NCBI GenBank assembly: GCA_036655895.1
Contig: JAVVPF010000001.1
Coordinates: 159,057-223,056 of the forward strand
DNA from: Cloacibacillus sp.
Lineage (GTDB): Bacteria > Synergistota > Synergistia > Synergistales > Synergistaceae
Length of the DNA: 64,000 nt
Reading direction: 5' to 3'
Position numbers and translations under genes: made by a program. Positions within the stretch are counted from its first letter, which is position 1; each line of letters opens with the position of its first letter. Of the stretch, positions 41,564 to 51,848 are shown one piece after another. The notes under the pieces were generated by a model. It had not been told where the DNA came from. It made no database searches and saw only the letters and a program-made list of their open reading frames with translations.

Positions 41564-44146
41564 CTATTTGTCCTTGGAATAAAAGGTCTTTTCCATCGGC
41601 AGCTTTCTTCTAAAGAGGCCGTCTTTTGCGTAGTAGGCGCCGGCCGCCGCCGGGGCGCTTGGGATGGCGCTTATTTCACCTATTCCCTTTGCTCCGTAGG
41701 CCGCGTCAAGCAGCTCCTTTTTTTCGACGTATATGGCGTGTATCTCCGGTATCTGGTCGGCCCTAAGCAGGCCCAGCGTGCCAAACTTATTCTGCGGCAC
41801 GCAGTCCTTCAAATCAAACCTTTCAGTAAGCGCGTAGCCAAGCCCCATTAGGACGCCTCCCTCTATCTGCCCCTGTATCGCGGTGGGGTTGACGACTTTG
41901 CCGGAGTCGTGCGCGGCGTAGACCTCTTTGACGCGGCCTTCGTCGTCGAGTATGACGACGTGCGTTGCAAATCCGTAGGCTATGTGGCTCTTTGGGTTTG
42001 GCTTCTGCGAACCGAGCGGGTCGGTCGGCTCAAAGTATTCGGCGTAAAATTCTCTGCCTTCAAGTGCGGTAACGTCACCGTCCGCTTCGCGCATTGCCGA
42101 AGCAAGCTGTGCTGCTGCCATGCGCACCGCCTCACCAGTTATCAGCGTCTGGCGTGAGCCGGAGGTGGTGCCGGAATCCGGCGCAAGCTCTGAGCTGCTG
42201 CCCATATTTTTTATCTTCGTACGGCACAGCCCTGCGGCTTCAGAGACCATCTGTACAAAGACCGTGGCGCAGCCCTGCCCTATCTCGGAGGCTGCGGCAT
42301 ATATTTCGACCACGCCGTCCCGCACGACGAGCTTGGCGCGCCCTTTGTCCGGCAGCCCTACGCCAACGCCGGCGTTTTTCATTGCACAGGCGATGCCGGC
42401 GCGCCCCGCGTTTTTCTCGTAGACTTCACGCACGGCTTCAAGCGTCTCTTTCATCGCGGTGGAACGGTCGGCTATCTGTCCATTGGGCAGTATGCGCCCA
42501 GGCTCTATCGCGTTGCGCCACCGTATTTCCCACGGAGACAGGCCGGCCTTTTCAGCAAGTAGATTGATGGTCGATTCCAGCGCAAATTCGCTCTGGCAGA
42601 CGCCGAAGCCTCGAAAGGCGCCGGCGGGCGGGTTGTTTGTGTAGTACCCATAGCCGCGTATGTCTGTGTTCTGGTAGCAGTAGGGCCCAACGGAGTGAGT
42701 GCAGGCTCGTTCTAGCACCGGTCCGCAGAGCGAGGCGTAGGCCCCTGTGTCAAAATATATCTCACAGTCTAGCCCGGTAAAGAGGCCGTTTTCGTCACAG
42801 CCGAGCGTGAACGTCCCTTCCATCGCGTGCCGCTTCGGGTGAAAGGCTATTGACTCGTTTCTTGACAGCTTCACCTTGACGGGCCGTCCGGTCTTCAGCG
42901 CGGCGAGTACTGCTATGTGCTGCACGGATACATCCTCCTTGCCTCCGAAGCCGCCGCCGACAAGCTTGTTTTCCACAACGATGCGCTCAGGCTCCCAGCC
43001 AAGCATTATGGCTATCTCTTTGCGCGTGTCGTATACCCCCTGGTCGGAGGTGTAGACCTTGACTCCGTCTTTATACGGAAAGGCTATCGCGCATTCCGGC
43101 TCCAAAAAGGCATGTTCCGTGAACGGCGTGCTGTAGCTCTCCGTCACAACATATTTTGACCCGGCGAGTGCGTTCTTTGCGTCGCCGCGCATGACGTGGC
43201 GAGACTGGCAGAGGTTGCCCTTTTCGTGAACGAGCGGCGCGCCTTCGGCCATCGCCTCACTCACGCACCGCACCGGCTCAAGCGGTTCATAGTCTATCTT
43301 TATGAGTTTTTTTGCCTCGGCGAGCACCGCTTCGTTTTCCGCGACAACAAGGCAGAGGGCGTCGCCGACGCACCTCGTCACGGAACCTTCGGCTATCATC
43401 ACATCCCAGTCCTGCTGGATGTGTCCTACCTTATTGTGCGGGACATCCTCCGCCGTAAGCACGGCAAGCACTCCGGGCAGCGCACGCGCGGAGGCCGCGT
43501 CGATCTTGATGACGCGGGCGCGCGGGTACTGTGAACGGACCGCTGAGGCATGAGCCATGCCCTCCATCTCCACGTCGTCCACATATTCTCCATAGCCCAG
43601 GACTTTTTCGCGCACGTCTATGCGAAAGGCGCGCGCTCCTACGCCGAAAGCGCCGCCTTCTTCAAGCGCGCTTTCTATCCGTCTTTCGCCGCGCAGTATC
43701 GCCGCGGCAAGCTGTATGCCTTCTATTATTTTTTTATATCCGGTGCAGCGGCAGACGTTTCCGCGTATCGCCTTTTTTATCTCTTCTTCTGGCGGGTCTG
43801 GATTGACGTCTATCAGCGCCTTTCCGGCCATCACCATTCCCGGGGTGCAGAAGCCGCACTGCACGGAGCCCATCGCGCCGAAGGCGTAGACGAAGGCCTC
43901 TTTTTCGCCGCCGGTCAGTCCTTCTGTCGTCACGATAGTTTTACCGGCGGCCCTTTTTGTAGAGAGTACGCAGGAGCGCACCGCCTTTCCGTCTATTATT
44001 ACCGTGCAGGTGCCGCACGCGCCCTCGCTGCATCCGTCCTTTACGGAATGCAGTTTAAGGTCTTCGCGCAGATAACGCAGAAGCGGCTTGTCTTGGGCAG
44101 TTTCTTGGGCCTCTCCATTTACGGTGAATTGATATAACTCTCCCAT
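41564..44146 (-). CDS. xdhD: selenium-dependent-type xanthine dehydrogenase, fused [2Fe-2S] and molybdenum subunits
   Basis: The 860-aa protein joins two [2Fe-2S] domains (CSEGACGTCTV, about 40-50; CGFCTPGM and CRCTGY, about 100-140) to the molybdopterin-binding hydroxylase domains (GYGEYVDDVEMEGMAHASAVRS, VGGGFGGKED, AFRGFGVCQSE, and GAKGIGE near the end with the catalytic Glu). No FAD domain is present. This single-chain form, next to ygfK and ygeXYW, is the kind annotated as selenium-dependent xanthine dehydrogenase (XdhD in E. coli), where a labile selenium sits on the Mo centre. It should hydroxylate purines. It lies 41 bp after ygfK. The selenium requirement is inferred from context. 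Confidence 0.88.
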   Translation of the reverse strand: MGELYQFTVNGEAQETAQDKPLLRYLREDLKLHSVKDGCSEGACGTCTVIIDGKAVRSCVLSTKRAAGKTIVTTEGLTGGEKEAFVYAFGAMGSVQCGFCTPGMVMAGKALIDVNPDPPEEEIKKAIRGNVCRCTGYKKIIEGIQLAAAILRGERRIESALEEGGAFGVGARAFRIDVREKVLGYGEYVDDVEMEGMAHASAVRSQYPRARVIKIDAASARALPGVLAVLTAEDVPHNKVGHIQQDWDVMIAEGSVTRCVGDALCLVVAENEAVLAEAKKLIKIDYEPLEPVRCVSEAMAEGAPLVHEKGNLCQSRHVMRGDAKNALAGSKYVVTESYSTPFTEHAFLEPECAIAFPYKDGVKVYTSDQGVYDTRKEIAIMLGWEPERIVVENKLVGGGFGGKEDVSVQHIAVLAALKTGRPVKVKLSRNESIAFHPKRHAMEGTFTLGCDENGLFTGLDCEIYFDTGAYASLCGPVLERACTHSVGPYCYQNTDIRGYGYYTNNPPAGAFRGFGVCQSEFALESTINLLAEKAGLSPWEIRWRNAIEPGRILPNGQIADRSTAMKETLEAVREVYEKNAGRAGIACAMKNAGVGVGLPDKGRAKLVVRDGVVEIYAAASEIGQGCATVFVQMVSEAAGLCRTKIKNMGSSSELAPDSGTTSGSRQTLITGEAVRMAAAQLASAMREADGDVTALEGREFYAEYFEPTDPLGSQKPNPKSHIAYGFATHVVILDDEGRVKEVYAAHDSGKVVNPTAIQGQIEGGVLMGLGYALTERFDLKDCVPQNKFGTLGLLRADQIPEIHAIYVEKKELLDAAYGAKGIGEISAIPSAPAAAGAYYAKDGLFRRKLPMEKTFYSKDK

Positions 44147-44187
44147 TTATATCCTCTCCCTCAATCGACCGCGGCGGCAGTCATTAT

Positions 44188-47150
44188 TTAAAGCGTCTTG
44201 TTCTGGTGTTTGTTTATCATTCCGGTGATTATGAGCTGCATTTGCGCCGCCGTTATCAGCCCTGTTATATCAGATGGAATTTCTTTCGCAAGCTCCGCAA
44301 GCGCGCCTTTATAGATCTTTCCGTTCAGGCGCACGGCGTAGCAGCCAAAGCCAAGCGGCAGCCAGCCAGAATTTGAGCTGTCGCAAAAACTCTTTTCGTC
44401 CGCAAAGAAGGTAAATTTATCTTTATAAGGCGCGCTGCTCCACGGGCAGAAGCTCTCACAGTTGCCGCATTCATTGCACAGCGGGTCCAGATGGATCACC
44501 TGCGGCGCGCCCTTTGCGTCGGTCACTACGGCGTTTGCGCGGTTCGGGCAGACGTCTGCGCAGTTCTCGCATACTGTGGAACATTCAAGACAGCGCTGAG
44601 GTTCAAACCGCGCGTCGCCCGCTTGGGCAAGCATACCTTTGCGGACGCGGGCCTCTGACTCACAGCAGCCCTCAGTCAGAGGCGCGCCGTATGGCGTAAG
44701 GCCCTCCGCGCGCGCTATTGCGTCAGCTGCGGTCCTTGCGTCGGCTATCGCCTCTACGACGCTTGCCGGGCCGCGCCTTGCGTCACCGGCCACGTAGACG
44801 TTTTCTATGTTTACGTCAAGATCTTTGCCGCATATCGCGCGGCCTTTGCCGTCAACCTCTATGCCGTTGTCGGTGAAAAGCTCGCTTTCAACATCTTCTC
44901 CGACGGCGGCTATTACCATGTCGGCTGGTATCTCAACAAGCTCATCCGTCTCTATCGGGGAACGGCGTCCGCTTTCGTCCGGCTCGCCAAGTTTGACCTT
45001 CGCACATAATAGCACGCCGTCGCGGAAGCTGCGCGGGGACAAAAGCTCGCGGAATATGACTCCGTCCTTTACCGCCAGTTCAAGTTCTTCTAGCTCCGCC
45101 GGCATGTAGGCCTTCGTCCTGCGATAGATGAGCGCCACCTTCTGGACTCCGGGGATGCGCTTTCCCCGACCTCGCCGCATTCGCCGTTTTTATATTTTTC
45201 AAGGAAATCAAAAACGTCCGTCGTTTCGCCCTCTTTTAGTTTGAGCTTTCCGTGCTTCCATGCCCCGTTTGCCATTATCACGTATTTGAAGCCGGCCTTT
45301 TTCAGCTCGTCGACGCTGTAGCGTGGAGCGTTTGCCACAAACTCCGCGCCAAACGCGGAGGCTATTTTTACGTCGTTTTCGATGGCGTCGCCCGCTATCC
45401 TGAAATCGGGTATTATCCTCTTCACCACGCCGCCAAAATCGGAGCTTTTTTCAAAGACAGTTGCCTTTATGCCGTTGCGCCCCAGGAAATAGGCCGCCGC
45501 CATTCCAGCGGGGCCGCCGCCGATTATCGCGGCTTTAGCATCACTGTGGACTGCGGGACGCGGGAGCGCAAGCAGAGCGCCTTCAAGGCCGTTTTCCGCG
45601 CAAAGCAGCTTTACCGCGCGTATCTCGACCGGCTCTTCGTAGAAATTTCTCGTGCATTTGCTCATGCAGCGGTGATTGCAGATAGTCCCGGTTATGAAGG
45701 GCAGAGGGTTTTTGTCGAGGATTACGGAGAGCGCGTCGGTGAATCTGCCGTCGCCGGCAAGACGCAGATACTCTGGCACGTCCTGATTTATCGGACACCC
45801 CTCCTCGCACGGCGCTATAAAGCAGTCTGTGAGCGGCACGCTTTTTTCTATTTTTCTTGACGGGGCAGGCTTTGCCGGTTTTCTATATTTTTTGTCAAGC
45901 GACGCCTCCGCCGCCAGTTTTTTTAATTTTTCATTATCCACCCCGGTAAAGGAAAGACCACTGCTCAAAAGATGGCTTTCAGCAAGCTGCGTCAGCCTTT
46001 GATAGCCTCCCGGCTTAAGCAGCGTCGTAGCGAGCGTCACGGGCCAAATCCCGGCGAAGCAGAGCGCGGCTATGTTCTCCGCGTCGGCGCCGCCAGACCA
46101 TGAGATGCGCAGTCTGCCGTCAAAGGCGGTTGAAAGTCTTCGCGCCGCCTCAAGCGTCAGGGGGAAGAGCGCGCGGCCCGACATGTACATTTCATCTCCG
46201 GCGAGGAGGTCATTAGGATTATCCACCGGGAAGGTGTTCGTCAGCTTCACTCCAAAGGCGACTCCCGCCTCTTCCGCAAGCGGCATGAGCCGTTCTATCA
46301 TCGCCACGGCGTCTTTGAACTGCATATCCTCGCGGAAATGCCTGTCGTCGAACTGAATGTAGGAGAAGCCTAGCTCGTCCAGCTTCATCCGCGCAAATTC
46401 ATAGCCAAGCAGAGTCGGGTTGCATTTTATGAAGGTGTTCAGTTTCTTTTCTGTGATGAGGTAGGAGGCTATGCGCTCTATCTCGTGAGGCGGACAGCCG
46501 TGCAGCGTGGAGAGCGTTATTGAATCGCATACGCGGCGCGAAATAGCCTTTATATATTCGGCGTCTACATTTGCGAAGCCGTCTACGTTTGCAAGCGCCC
46601 ACGACTCGCATTCTCTCCAGACGGCAGTTTTTCCAGCGTCTTTCAGCCCTTCAATGAAGCCGTCTATTTTAGGCGACGTTATGCCCTCAAAATCATAGCC
46701 TACGCTCATGTTGAAGGCAAAACCGCCGGCGCCGCCAAGGCCGTATTCCTTCGCCAGCAGCTTTATCGCATACCATGCCTTGATGTATTCCTCCATCGCC
46801 TGAGGGACGGTAAGCTCTGTGGACCACTCCACGTTGTAACATTCGTCGCGTGCGTCTATGCAGGGCTTCGCGACGGGAAGGTCTTCCCCGTCCAGCGTCT
46901 GCACAGTCTTTAATTCAAAAAAGCGCGCCCCGGCGAAATAGGCGCAGACGATGTTCTGCGCAAGCTGCGTATGCGGCCCGGCGGCGGGGCCAAAGGGCGT
47001 TTCAAGCTCGCCTCCCATAAACGGCAGAGCCGAGCCCTCCCGCGCGCAAAAGGCTCTGTGCACGCCGAAAACACCGCGGCCGCCCTTCATATCATCCAGT
47101 ATTTGGCGCATCATCAGATCAAACGGTATTGGAGTCATTCTGTCACTCAT
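44188..47150 (-). pseudogene. ygfK: ygfK (putative FAD/FeS oxidoreductase), interrupted by a small deletion/frameshift near 45162
   Basis: Frame A (47150 down to 45090, 686 codons) holds the dihydropyrimidine-dehydrogenase-like and first FAD domains: PIPFDLMMRQI, GPAAGPHTQLAQNIV, the FeS segment CFIAPCEEGCPINQDVPEYL and the FAD loop IIGGGPAGMAAA. Its last 23 residues are out of family. Frame B (45180 down to 44188, 330 codons) resumes at GKRIPGVQKVALIYRRTKAYMP and carries the rest, with FeS clusters CLECSTVCENCADVCP and CNECGNCESFCP. The missing piece is the second Rossmann motif (GGGNTAMDAA-like), about 55-60 bp, so this is a deletion plus frame change, not a one-base slip. The intact protein would have about 1000 aa. 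It is first of the ygfK-xdhD unit. Confidence 0.85.
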
Positions 47151-47273
47151 CTTGACATCTTCCTTTCGAAAATATTTTTTCGAATTATTTTTTTCATGAT
47201 ATTATTGTGCGCATTCGCTTTTTTGTTTAATTATATTTTGACAGTTGGTTTATACAACCTTGATTCTACCATA

Positions 47274-47290
47274 TTGATTTTGAAAATCAA
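47274..47290. promoter_or_regulatory. 17-bp perfect palindrome, candidate operator in the divergent spacer
   Basis: TTGATTTT-G-AAAATCAA lies in the AT-rich 280-bp spacer between ygfK and the regulator gene. It overlaps a minus-strand promoter candidate (TTGATT, 16 bases, TAGAAT). A second candidate minus promoter (TTGTAT, 16, TATAAT) lies nearer ygfK. It is a good candidate site for the adjacent HTH regulator. Confidence 0.5.
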
Positions 47291-47342
47291 CTGTTTCGCA
47301 AAAATTTTTTTAATGTATTCTAAAAAGTTTTTATAAAATCTA

Positions 47343-47370
47343 TTGACTAACAAGATTTATGTGTTATATT
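47343..47370 (+). promoter_or_regulatory. promoter of the regulator-ygeX-ygeY-ygeW-permease arm
   Basis: TTGACT (47343-47348), 16 bases, TATATT (47365-47370), about 55 bases before the likely regulator start. Confidence 0.55.
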
Positions 47371-47432
47371 CAATAAAAATCAAGCACTAAACTAATGGAT
47401 AACGGCAGAATATGCGAGAGGATAATGATTAC

Positions 47433-48077
47433 ATGCAGAACACACTAACGCTGGATTTTCTTCAACGGCTTGCAAAGGGGCTGGCGGCGCAGTTCGGAGA
47501 GGACTGCGAGGTGGTCATCCATGATCTTGACTCTGAAAATAAATGCAGCACGATAGCCGCAATAGAAAACGGCCACGTCACGCACCGCGAAATAGGAGGA
47601 GGCCCTTCCCGCGTGGTGCTGGACGCCTTAAACAGCGCGCCTGAGGCGCTGCGCGACAATTACGACTACCTGACGAAAAGCTCCGACGGACGGCTTATAA
47701 AATCCTCCACTATCTATATAAGAGACGACGATGGACGCCCGACTGGAATATTCAGCATCAACTACGACGTGACGAAGCTTGCGATGGCGGAAGCCACTAT
47801 CAAAGGACTTCTGAACATCACGCCGCCGCAGCAGGAGCCGGAGCGCATCCCGCAGAACGTCGGCGAGCTGCTTGATGAACTTATCGACGGCGCCGTGGCA
47901 AGCGTCGGAAAACCCGTTCCAATGATGAAAAAAGAGGACAAGATAAAGGCCGTCCAGTACCTCAAAAAAAACGGCGCCTTTCAGATATTGAAATCGGGCG
48001 ACCGGATCTGCAAAATTTTTAAAATTTCAAAGTTTACGCTATACAACTACATCGACATATCAGATTCAAACAACTAA
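47433..48077 (+). CDS. YheO-type PAS/HTH transcriptional regulator
   Basis: A 214-aa protein. The N-terminal half is a YheO-like PAS domain (FLQRLAKGLAAQFGEDCEVVIHDL, then TIYIRDDDGRPTGIFSINYD). The C-terminal HTH of the DauR/HTH_22 type covers KIKAVQYLKKNGAFQILKSGDRICKIFKISKFTLYNYI. Relatives bind small amino-acid or purine-like ligands and control adjacent catabolic genes. It heads the plus arm of the purine cluster, 17 bp before ygeX, and divergent from ygfK. I prefer ATG 47433 (GAGAGGA ten bases before); an ATG at 47412 adds seven residues. Confidence 0.85.
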   Translation: MQNTLTLDFLQRLAKGLAAQFGEDCEVVIHDLDSENKCSTIAAIENGHVTHREIGGGPSRVVLDALNSAPEALRDNYDYLTKSSDGRLIKSSTIYIRDDDGRPTGIFSINYDVTKLAMAEATIKGLLNITPPQQEPERIPQNVGELLDELIDGAVASVGKPVPMMKKEDKIKAVQYLKKNGAFQILKSGDRICKIFKISKFTLYNYIDISDSNN

Positions 48078-48094
48078 TATTCGGAGGTGCAGGT

Positions 48095-49309
48095 ATGGAA
48101 TCCATCAAATACGCGGCAAACAATATGCGAAAATCTGAGGACAACGGGCTTGAGATAATGGCGCCAGGCAACGTGAAGGCGGCGCGCGCCTTTCACGAGA
48201 GCTTCCCGCAGTATTCAGTGACGCCGCTTGCCAAGCTTGAGAAACTCGCGGCCTTTTACGGCGTCAAAAATTTATTCGTCAAAGACGAATCTTATCGTTT
48301 CGGGCTGAACGCCTTCAAGGTGCTTGGCGGCTCCTTCGCCATAGCGCGTTACATCTCACAGCTTACAGGACGCCCCATTGAGGAGCTCTCCTATCAAAAA
48401 CTTACCTCGCCCGAGCTAAAAAAAGAGGCGGGAGAGCTTACCTTTTTCTCAGCGACAGACGGCAACCACGGGCGCGGCGTAGCGTGGGCGGCAAACAAGC
48501 TGGGACAGAAGTCCGTCATCATGATGCCGAAAGGCTCGCAGAAGGCGCGTTTTGACAACATCCAAAAAGAGGGTGCGCTCACCACGATAGAAGAGCTCAA
48601 CTACGACGACTGCGTGAGAAAGGCGGCAGAGGCCGCGTCAAAGACGCCCGGCGGAGTTGTCGTCCAGGACACTGCGTGGGACGGCTACGAAGAGATACCG
48701 GCGTGGATAATGCAGGGCTACGGCACGATGGCGATGGAGGCGGACGAACAGTTCACAAAAGCGACGGGCGCCGCGCCCACGCATGTGTTCATCCAGGCGG
48801 GCGTAGGGTCGCTCGCAGGCGCGGTCGCGGGATATTTTGCCAACATCTATCCGAAGAATACGCCGACTTTTGTCGTCGTAGAATCAAACAAGGCGGACTG
48901 CCTTTACAGATCGGCCGCCGCTGGCGACGGCTCAATACGCATCGTAGACGGCGACATGCAGACGATAATGGCGGGACTTGCCTGCGGCGAGCCGAACACC
49001 ATATCGTGGAAAATCTTAAAAGACCAGGCGGCCGCCTTTGTTTCGCTGCCGGACTGGGCTGCGGCAGACGGTATGCGAGTGCTGGGCGCGCCGTTGGCAA
49101 ATGACACCCGCGTCATATCTGGCGAATCTGGCGCGGCTCCGGCAGGCTTACTTCACGCGCTGATGACGGACGACGCGATGGAGGCGCTTCGCAGGGAACT
49201 TGCGATAGGCAGTGATTCAAGCATACTGCTCTTCTCCACAGAGGGCGACACCGACCCTGAGAATTACAGGCGCGTCGTATGGGACGGCGCCTACTCCAAA
49301 AATCAATAA
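48095..49309 (+). CDS. ygeX: diaminopropionate ammonia-lyase (YgeX/DpaL)
   Basis: A PLP enzyme that splits 2,3-diaminopropionate to pyruvate and ammonia. The 404-aa protein has the PLP lysine in RFGLNAFKVLGGSFA, the substrate loop SATDGNHGRGVAWAA, and HVFIQAGVGSLAGAVAGYF as the phosphate-binding Gly region. The family's length is about 400. GGAGG is seven bases before the ATG. In the anaerobic purine pathway attributed to this gene set, YgeX acts near the end, turning a diaminopropionate-type product into pyruvate; that placement is from the literature, not from the sequence. Confidence 0.93.
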   Translation: MESIKYAANNMRKSEDNGLEIMAPGNVKAARAFHESFPQYSVTPLAKLEKLAAFYGVKNLFVKDESYRFGLNAFKVLGGSFAIARYISQLTGRPIEELSYQKLTSPELKKEAGELTFFSATDGNHGRGVAWAANKLGQKSVIMMPKGSQKARFDNIQKEGALTTIEELNYDDCVRKAAEAASKTPGGVVVQDTAWDGYEEIPAWIMQGYGTMAMEADEQFTKATGAAPTHVFIQAGVGSLAGAVAGYFANIYPKNTPTFVVVESNKADCLYRSAAAGDGSIRIVDGDMQTIMAGLACGEPNTISWKILKDQAAAFVSLPDWAAADGMRVLGAPLANDTRVISGESGAAPAGLLHALMTDDAMEALRRELAIGSDSSILLFSTEGDTDPENYRRVVWDGAYSKNQ

Positions 49310-49351
49310 GCACAACAACTACCTATATCATTATAGAAGGAGATTTTAACG

Positions 49352-50545
49352 ATGGATTTCAACGCAATAAAAAAGGCGGCTGAGAGTTACAGGGGCGACA
49401 TGACAAAGTTTCTGCGCGATCTTGTGGCGATACCGGGCGAAAGCTGCGGCGAAGAGTTTGTAATAAAGCGCATCGCGCAGGAGATGGAAAAGGTCGGCTT
49501 TGACAAAGTTGAGATAGACCCTATGGGCAACGTGCTCGGCTATATGGGAAACGGAGAAAAGTTGATAGGCTTTGACGCCCACATCGACACGGTCGGCCTT
49601 GGCGAGCTTTCAAACTGGAAGTTCGACCCGTACGAGGGCTATGAGAACGAGACTGAAATCGGCGGACGCGGCACGAGCGACCAGCTCGGCGGCATAGTGT
49701 CAAGCGTCTATGGCGCGAAAATAATGAAGGAGCTGGGGCTGCTCTCCGATAAATACAAGGTGCTGGTGACGGGCACCGTCCAGGAAGAGGACTGCGACGG
49801 CCTCTGCTGGCAGTACATCATAAACGAGGACAAAGTGAGGCCGGAGTTCGTAGTCATAACGGAACCTACGGACGGCAACATCTACCGCGGTCAGCGCGGA
49901 CGCATGGAGATACGCGTCGAGGTAAAGGGCGTCTCCTGCCACGGCTCCGCCCCTGAACGCGGGGACAACGCCATATACAAGATGGCTGAGATAATAAACG
50001 AGGTGAAGGCGCTCAACTGCCGCCTGCACACAGACCCGTTCCTCGGCAAAGGCACGCTTGCGGTGTCAGAAATTTTCTACAATTCGCCGTCACGCTGCGC
50101 TGTGGCGGACATGTGCGCCATTTCTATAGACAGACGACTGACGGACGGTGAGACATGGGAGCTGGCGCTGGATGAGATCCGCGCGCTCGCCTCGGTACAG
50201 AAATACAACGCAGAGGTAACTATGTACAAATATTCGCGCCCAAGCTGGCGCGGCCTCTCCTACCCCACGGAATGCTTCTTCCCCACATGGGTATTGCCGG
50301 AGGAACATGAAGCGACGCAGGCTGTGGCCGAATCTTTCCGCGGCATGTACGGCGACCCGTTTGTAGACAAGTGGACCTTTTCCACAAACGGCGTCTCAAT
50401 AATGGGACGCTTCGGCATACCGTGCATCGGCTTTGGCCCCGGCAAAGAGGCTCAGGCCCACGCGCCGAACGAAATAACATGGAAAGACGACCTCGTAAAA
50501 TGCGCCGCAGTCTACGCCGCGGTGCCGGCGCTCTACTGCAAATAA
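49352..50545 (+). CDS. ygeY: YgeY-type M20 metallohydrolase
   Basis: The 397-aa protein has the M20 dinuclear-metal pattern: FDAHIDTVG (first His/Asp), [17 protein letters not shown] (catalytic Glu pair), [14 protein letters not shown] and [16 protein letters not shown], followed by a dimerisation lid. It belongs to the selenium-metabolism-linked YgeY branch rather than to ArgE or DapE, judged by its neighbours YgeX and YgeW. It probably hydrolyses an N-acyl or ureido intermediate of purine breakdown. The spacing of 42 and 30 bp to its neighbours suggests one transcript. Confidence 0.9.
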   Translation: MDFNAIKKAAESYRGDMTKFLRDLVAIPGESCGEEFVIKRIAQEMEKVGFDKVEIDPMGNVLGYMGNGEKLIGFDAHIDTVGLGELSNWKFDPYEGYENETEIGGRGTSDQLGGIVSSVYGAKIMKELGLLSDKYKVLVTGTVQEEDCDGLCWQYIINEDKVRPEFVVITEPTDGNIYRGQRGRMEIRVEVKGVSCHGSAPERGDNAIYKMAEIINEVKALNCRLHTDPFLGKGTLAVSEIFYNSPSRCAVADMCAISIDRRLTDGETWELALDEIRALASVQKYNAEVTMYKYSRPSWRGLSYPTECFFPTWVLPEEHEATQAVAESFRGMYGDPFVDKWTFSTNGVSIMGRFGIPCIGFGPGKEAQAHAPNEITWKDDLVKCAAVYAAVPALYCK

Positions 50546-50575
50546 CCTAATACCACTTCGGGAGGATAAAATATC

Positions 50576-51769
50576 ATGTCACTTATGAAAAACTATATAA
50601 GCAAACTTAACGGCCTTGACTTTGCGGATATGTACAATAACGACTTCTTTCTCACATGGGAGAAGTGCCGTTCCGAGATCGACGCGGTCTTCACCGTAGC
50701 CGACGCGCTGAGGACGCTGCGCTCAAACAACATCTCGCCGCGCATATTCGACAGCGGCCTTGCGATTTCTCTCTTCCGCGACAACTCGACGCGCACGCGT
50801 TTTTCCTTCGCCTCCGCCGCAAACCTGCTCGGCCTCGAAGTGCAGGACCTGGACGAGGGCAAGTCGCAGGTGGCCCACGGAGAGACCGTCCGTGAGACGG
50901 CGAACATGATATCGTTCATGGCGGACGTCATAGGCATCCGCGACGACATGTACATCGGCAAAGGCAACAGCTACATGCACAAGATTGTCGACTCCGTAAA
51001 AGAGGGCTACAAGGACGGCATACTCGAGCAGCGCCCGACGCTCGTAAACCTCCAGTGCGACATAGACCACCCCACTCAGACGATGGCCGACACTCTGCAC
51101 GTCATCCACGAACTTGGCGGCATTGAAAATCTAAAGGGCAAAAAAGTGGCCATGACATGGGCCTACTCCCCCTCCTACGGCAAACCGCTCTCCGTCCCGC
51201 AGGGCGTCATCGGGCTTATGACACGTTTTGGCATGGACGTCGTGCTGGCCCATCCCGAGGGCTACGAGGTAATGGACGAGGTCGAAGAGGTGGCGAAGAT
51301 AAACGCGGCGGCCTCCGGCGGCTCCTTCCGCAAGACAAACTGCATGGAAGAGGCCTTCCAGGGCGCGGACATCGTTTACCCGAAGAGCTGGGCGCCCTTT
51401 ACGGCGATGGAAAAACGCACCGACCTTTACGGCGCGGGCGATTTCGCAGGCATCGACAAGCTGGAAAAAGAGCTGCTCGCCCACAACGCGCAGTTCAAAA
51501 ACTGGGAATGCACGGAAGAGATGATGAAGAGCACCAAAGATGGGCGCGCGCTCTATCTGCACTGCCTGCCGGCCGACATCACAGGCGTCAGCTGCGCGCA
51601 GGGCGAAGTCGCCGCAAGCGTCTTTGACCGCTATCGCGTGCCTCTTTACAAACAGGCCAGCTTCAAGCCTTACATCATAGCGGCGATGATCTTCCTTGGC
51701 AAAATGAAAGACCCGCAGGCCGCTCTTGCGTCGCTTGAAAAGAAAAATAACGCGCGCCTTATGCAGTAG
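50576..51769 (+). CDS. ygeW: YgeW-type knotted carbamoyltransferase
   Basis: The 397-aa protein has the carbamoyl-phosphate motif FRDNSTRTRFSFASAANLLG, a second site CDIDHPTQTMADTLHVIHELGG, and the LYLHCLPADITG C-terminal motif. The YgeW group is a branch of the ATCase/OTCase superfamily with an unusual deep knot; the extended length and AWAYSPSYGKPLSVPQG-like segment (TWAYSPSYGKPLSVPQG) match it. Its substrate in the purine pathway is believed to be a carbamoylated intermediate whose phosphorolysis yields carbamoyl phosphate for ATP. It follows ygeY; E. coli has the order ygeW-ygeX-ygeY. Confidence 0.92.
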   Translation: MSLMKNYISKLNGLDFADMYNNDFFLTWEKCRSEIDAVFTVADALRTLRSNNISPRIFDSGLAISLFRDNSTRTRFSFASAANLLGLEVQDLDEGKSQVAHGETVRETANMISFMADVIGIRDDMYIGKGNSYMHKIVDSVKEGYKDGILEQRPTLVNLQCDIDHPTQTMADTLHVIHELGGIENLKGKKVAMTWAYSPSYGKPLSVPQGVIGLMTRFGMDVVLAHPEGYEVMDEVEEVAKINAAASGGSFRKTNCMEEAFQGADIVYPKSWAPFTAMEKRTDLYGAGDFAGIDKLEKELLAHNAQFKNWECTEEMMKSTKDGRALYLHCLPADITGVSCAQGEVAASVFDRYRVPLYKQASFKPYIIAAMIFLGKMKDPQAALASLEKKNNARLMQ

Positions 51770-51848
51770 CTTCCCCAAAAAAAACGGCGCCCTTCGGCAA
51801 ATATAAGAATATACCGGCGCGGCGGCCCAATCAAGGAGATGTATAAAA

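Noticed and set aside
43550..44137. 195-codon plus frame opposite the xdhD N-terminus
   Set aside because: The minus strand encodes the two [2Fe-2S] domains with exact motifs; the plus frame has none.
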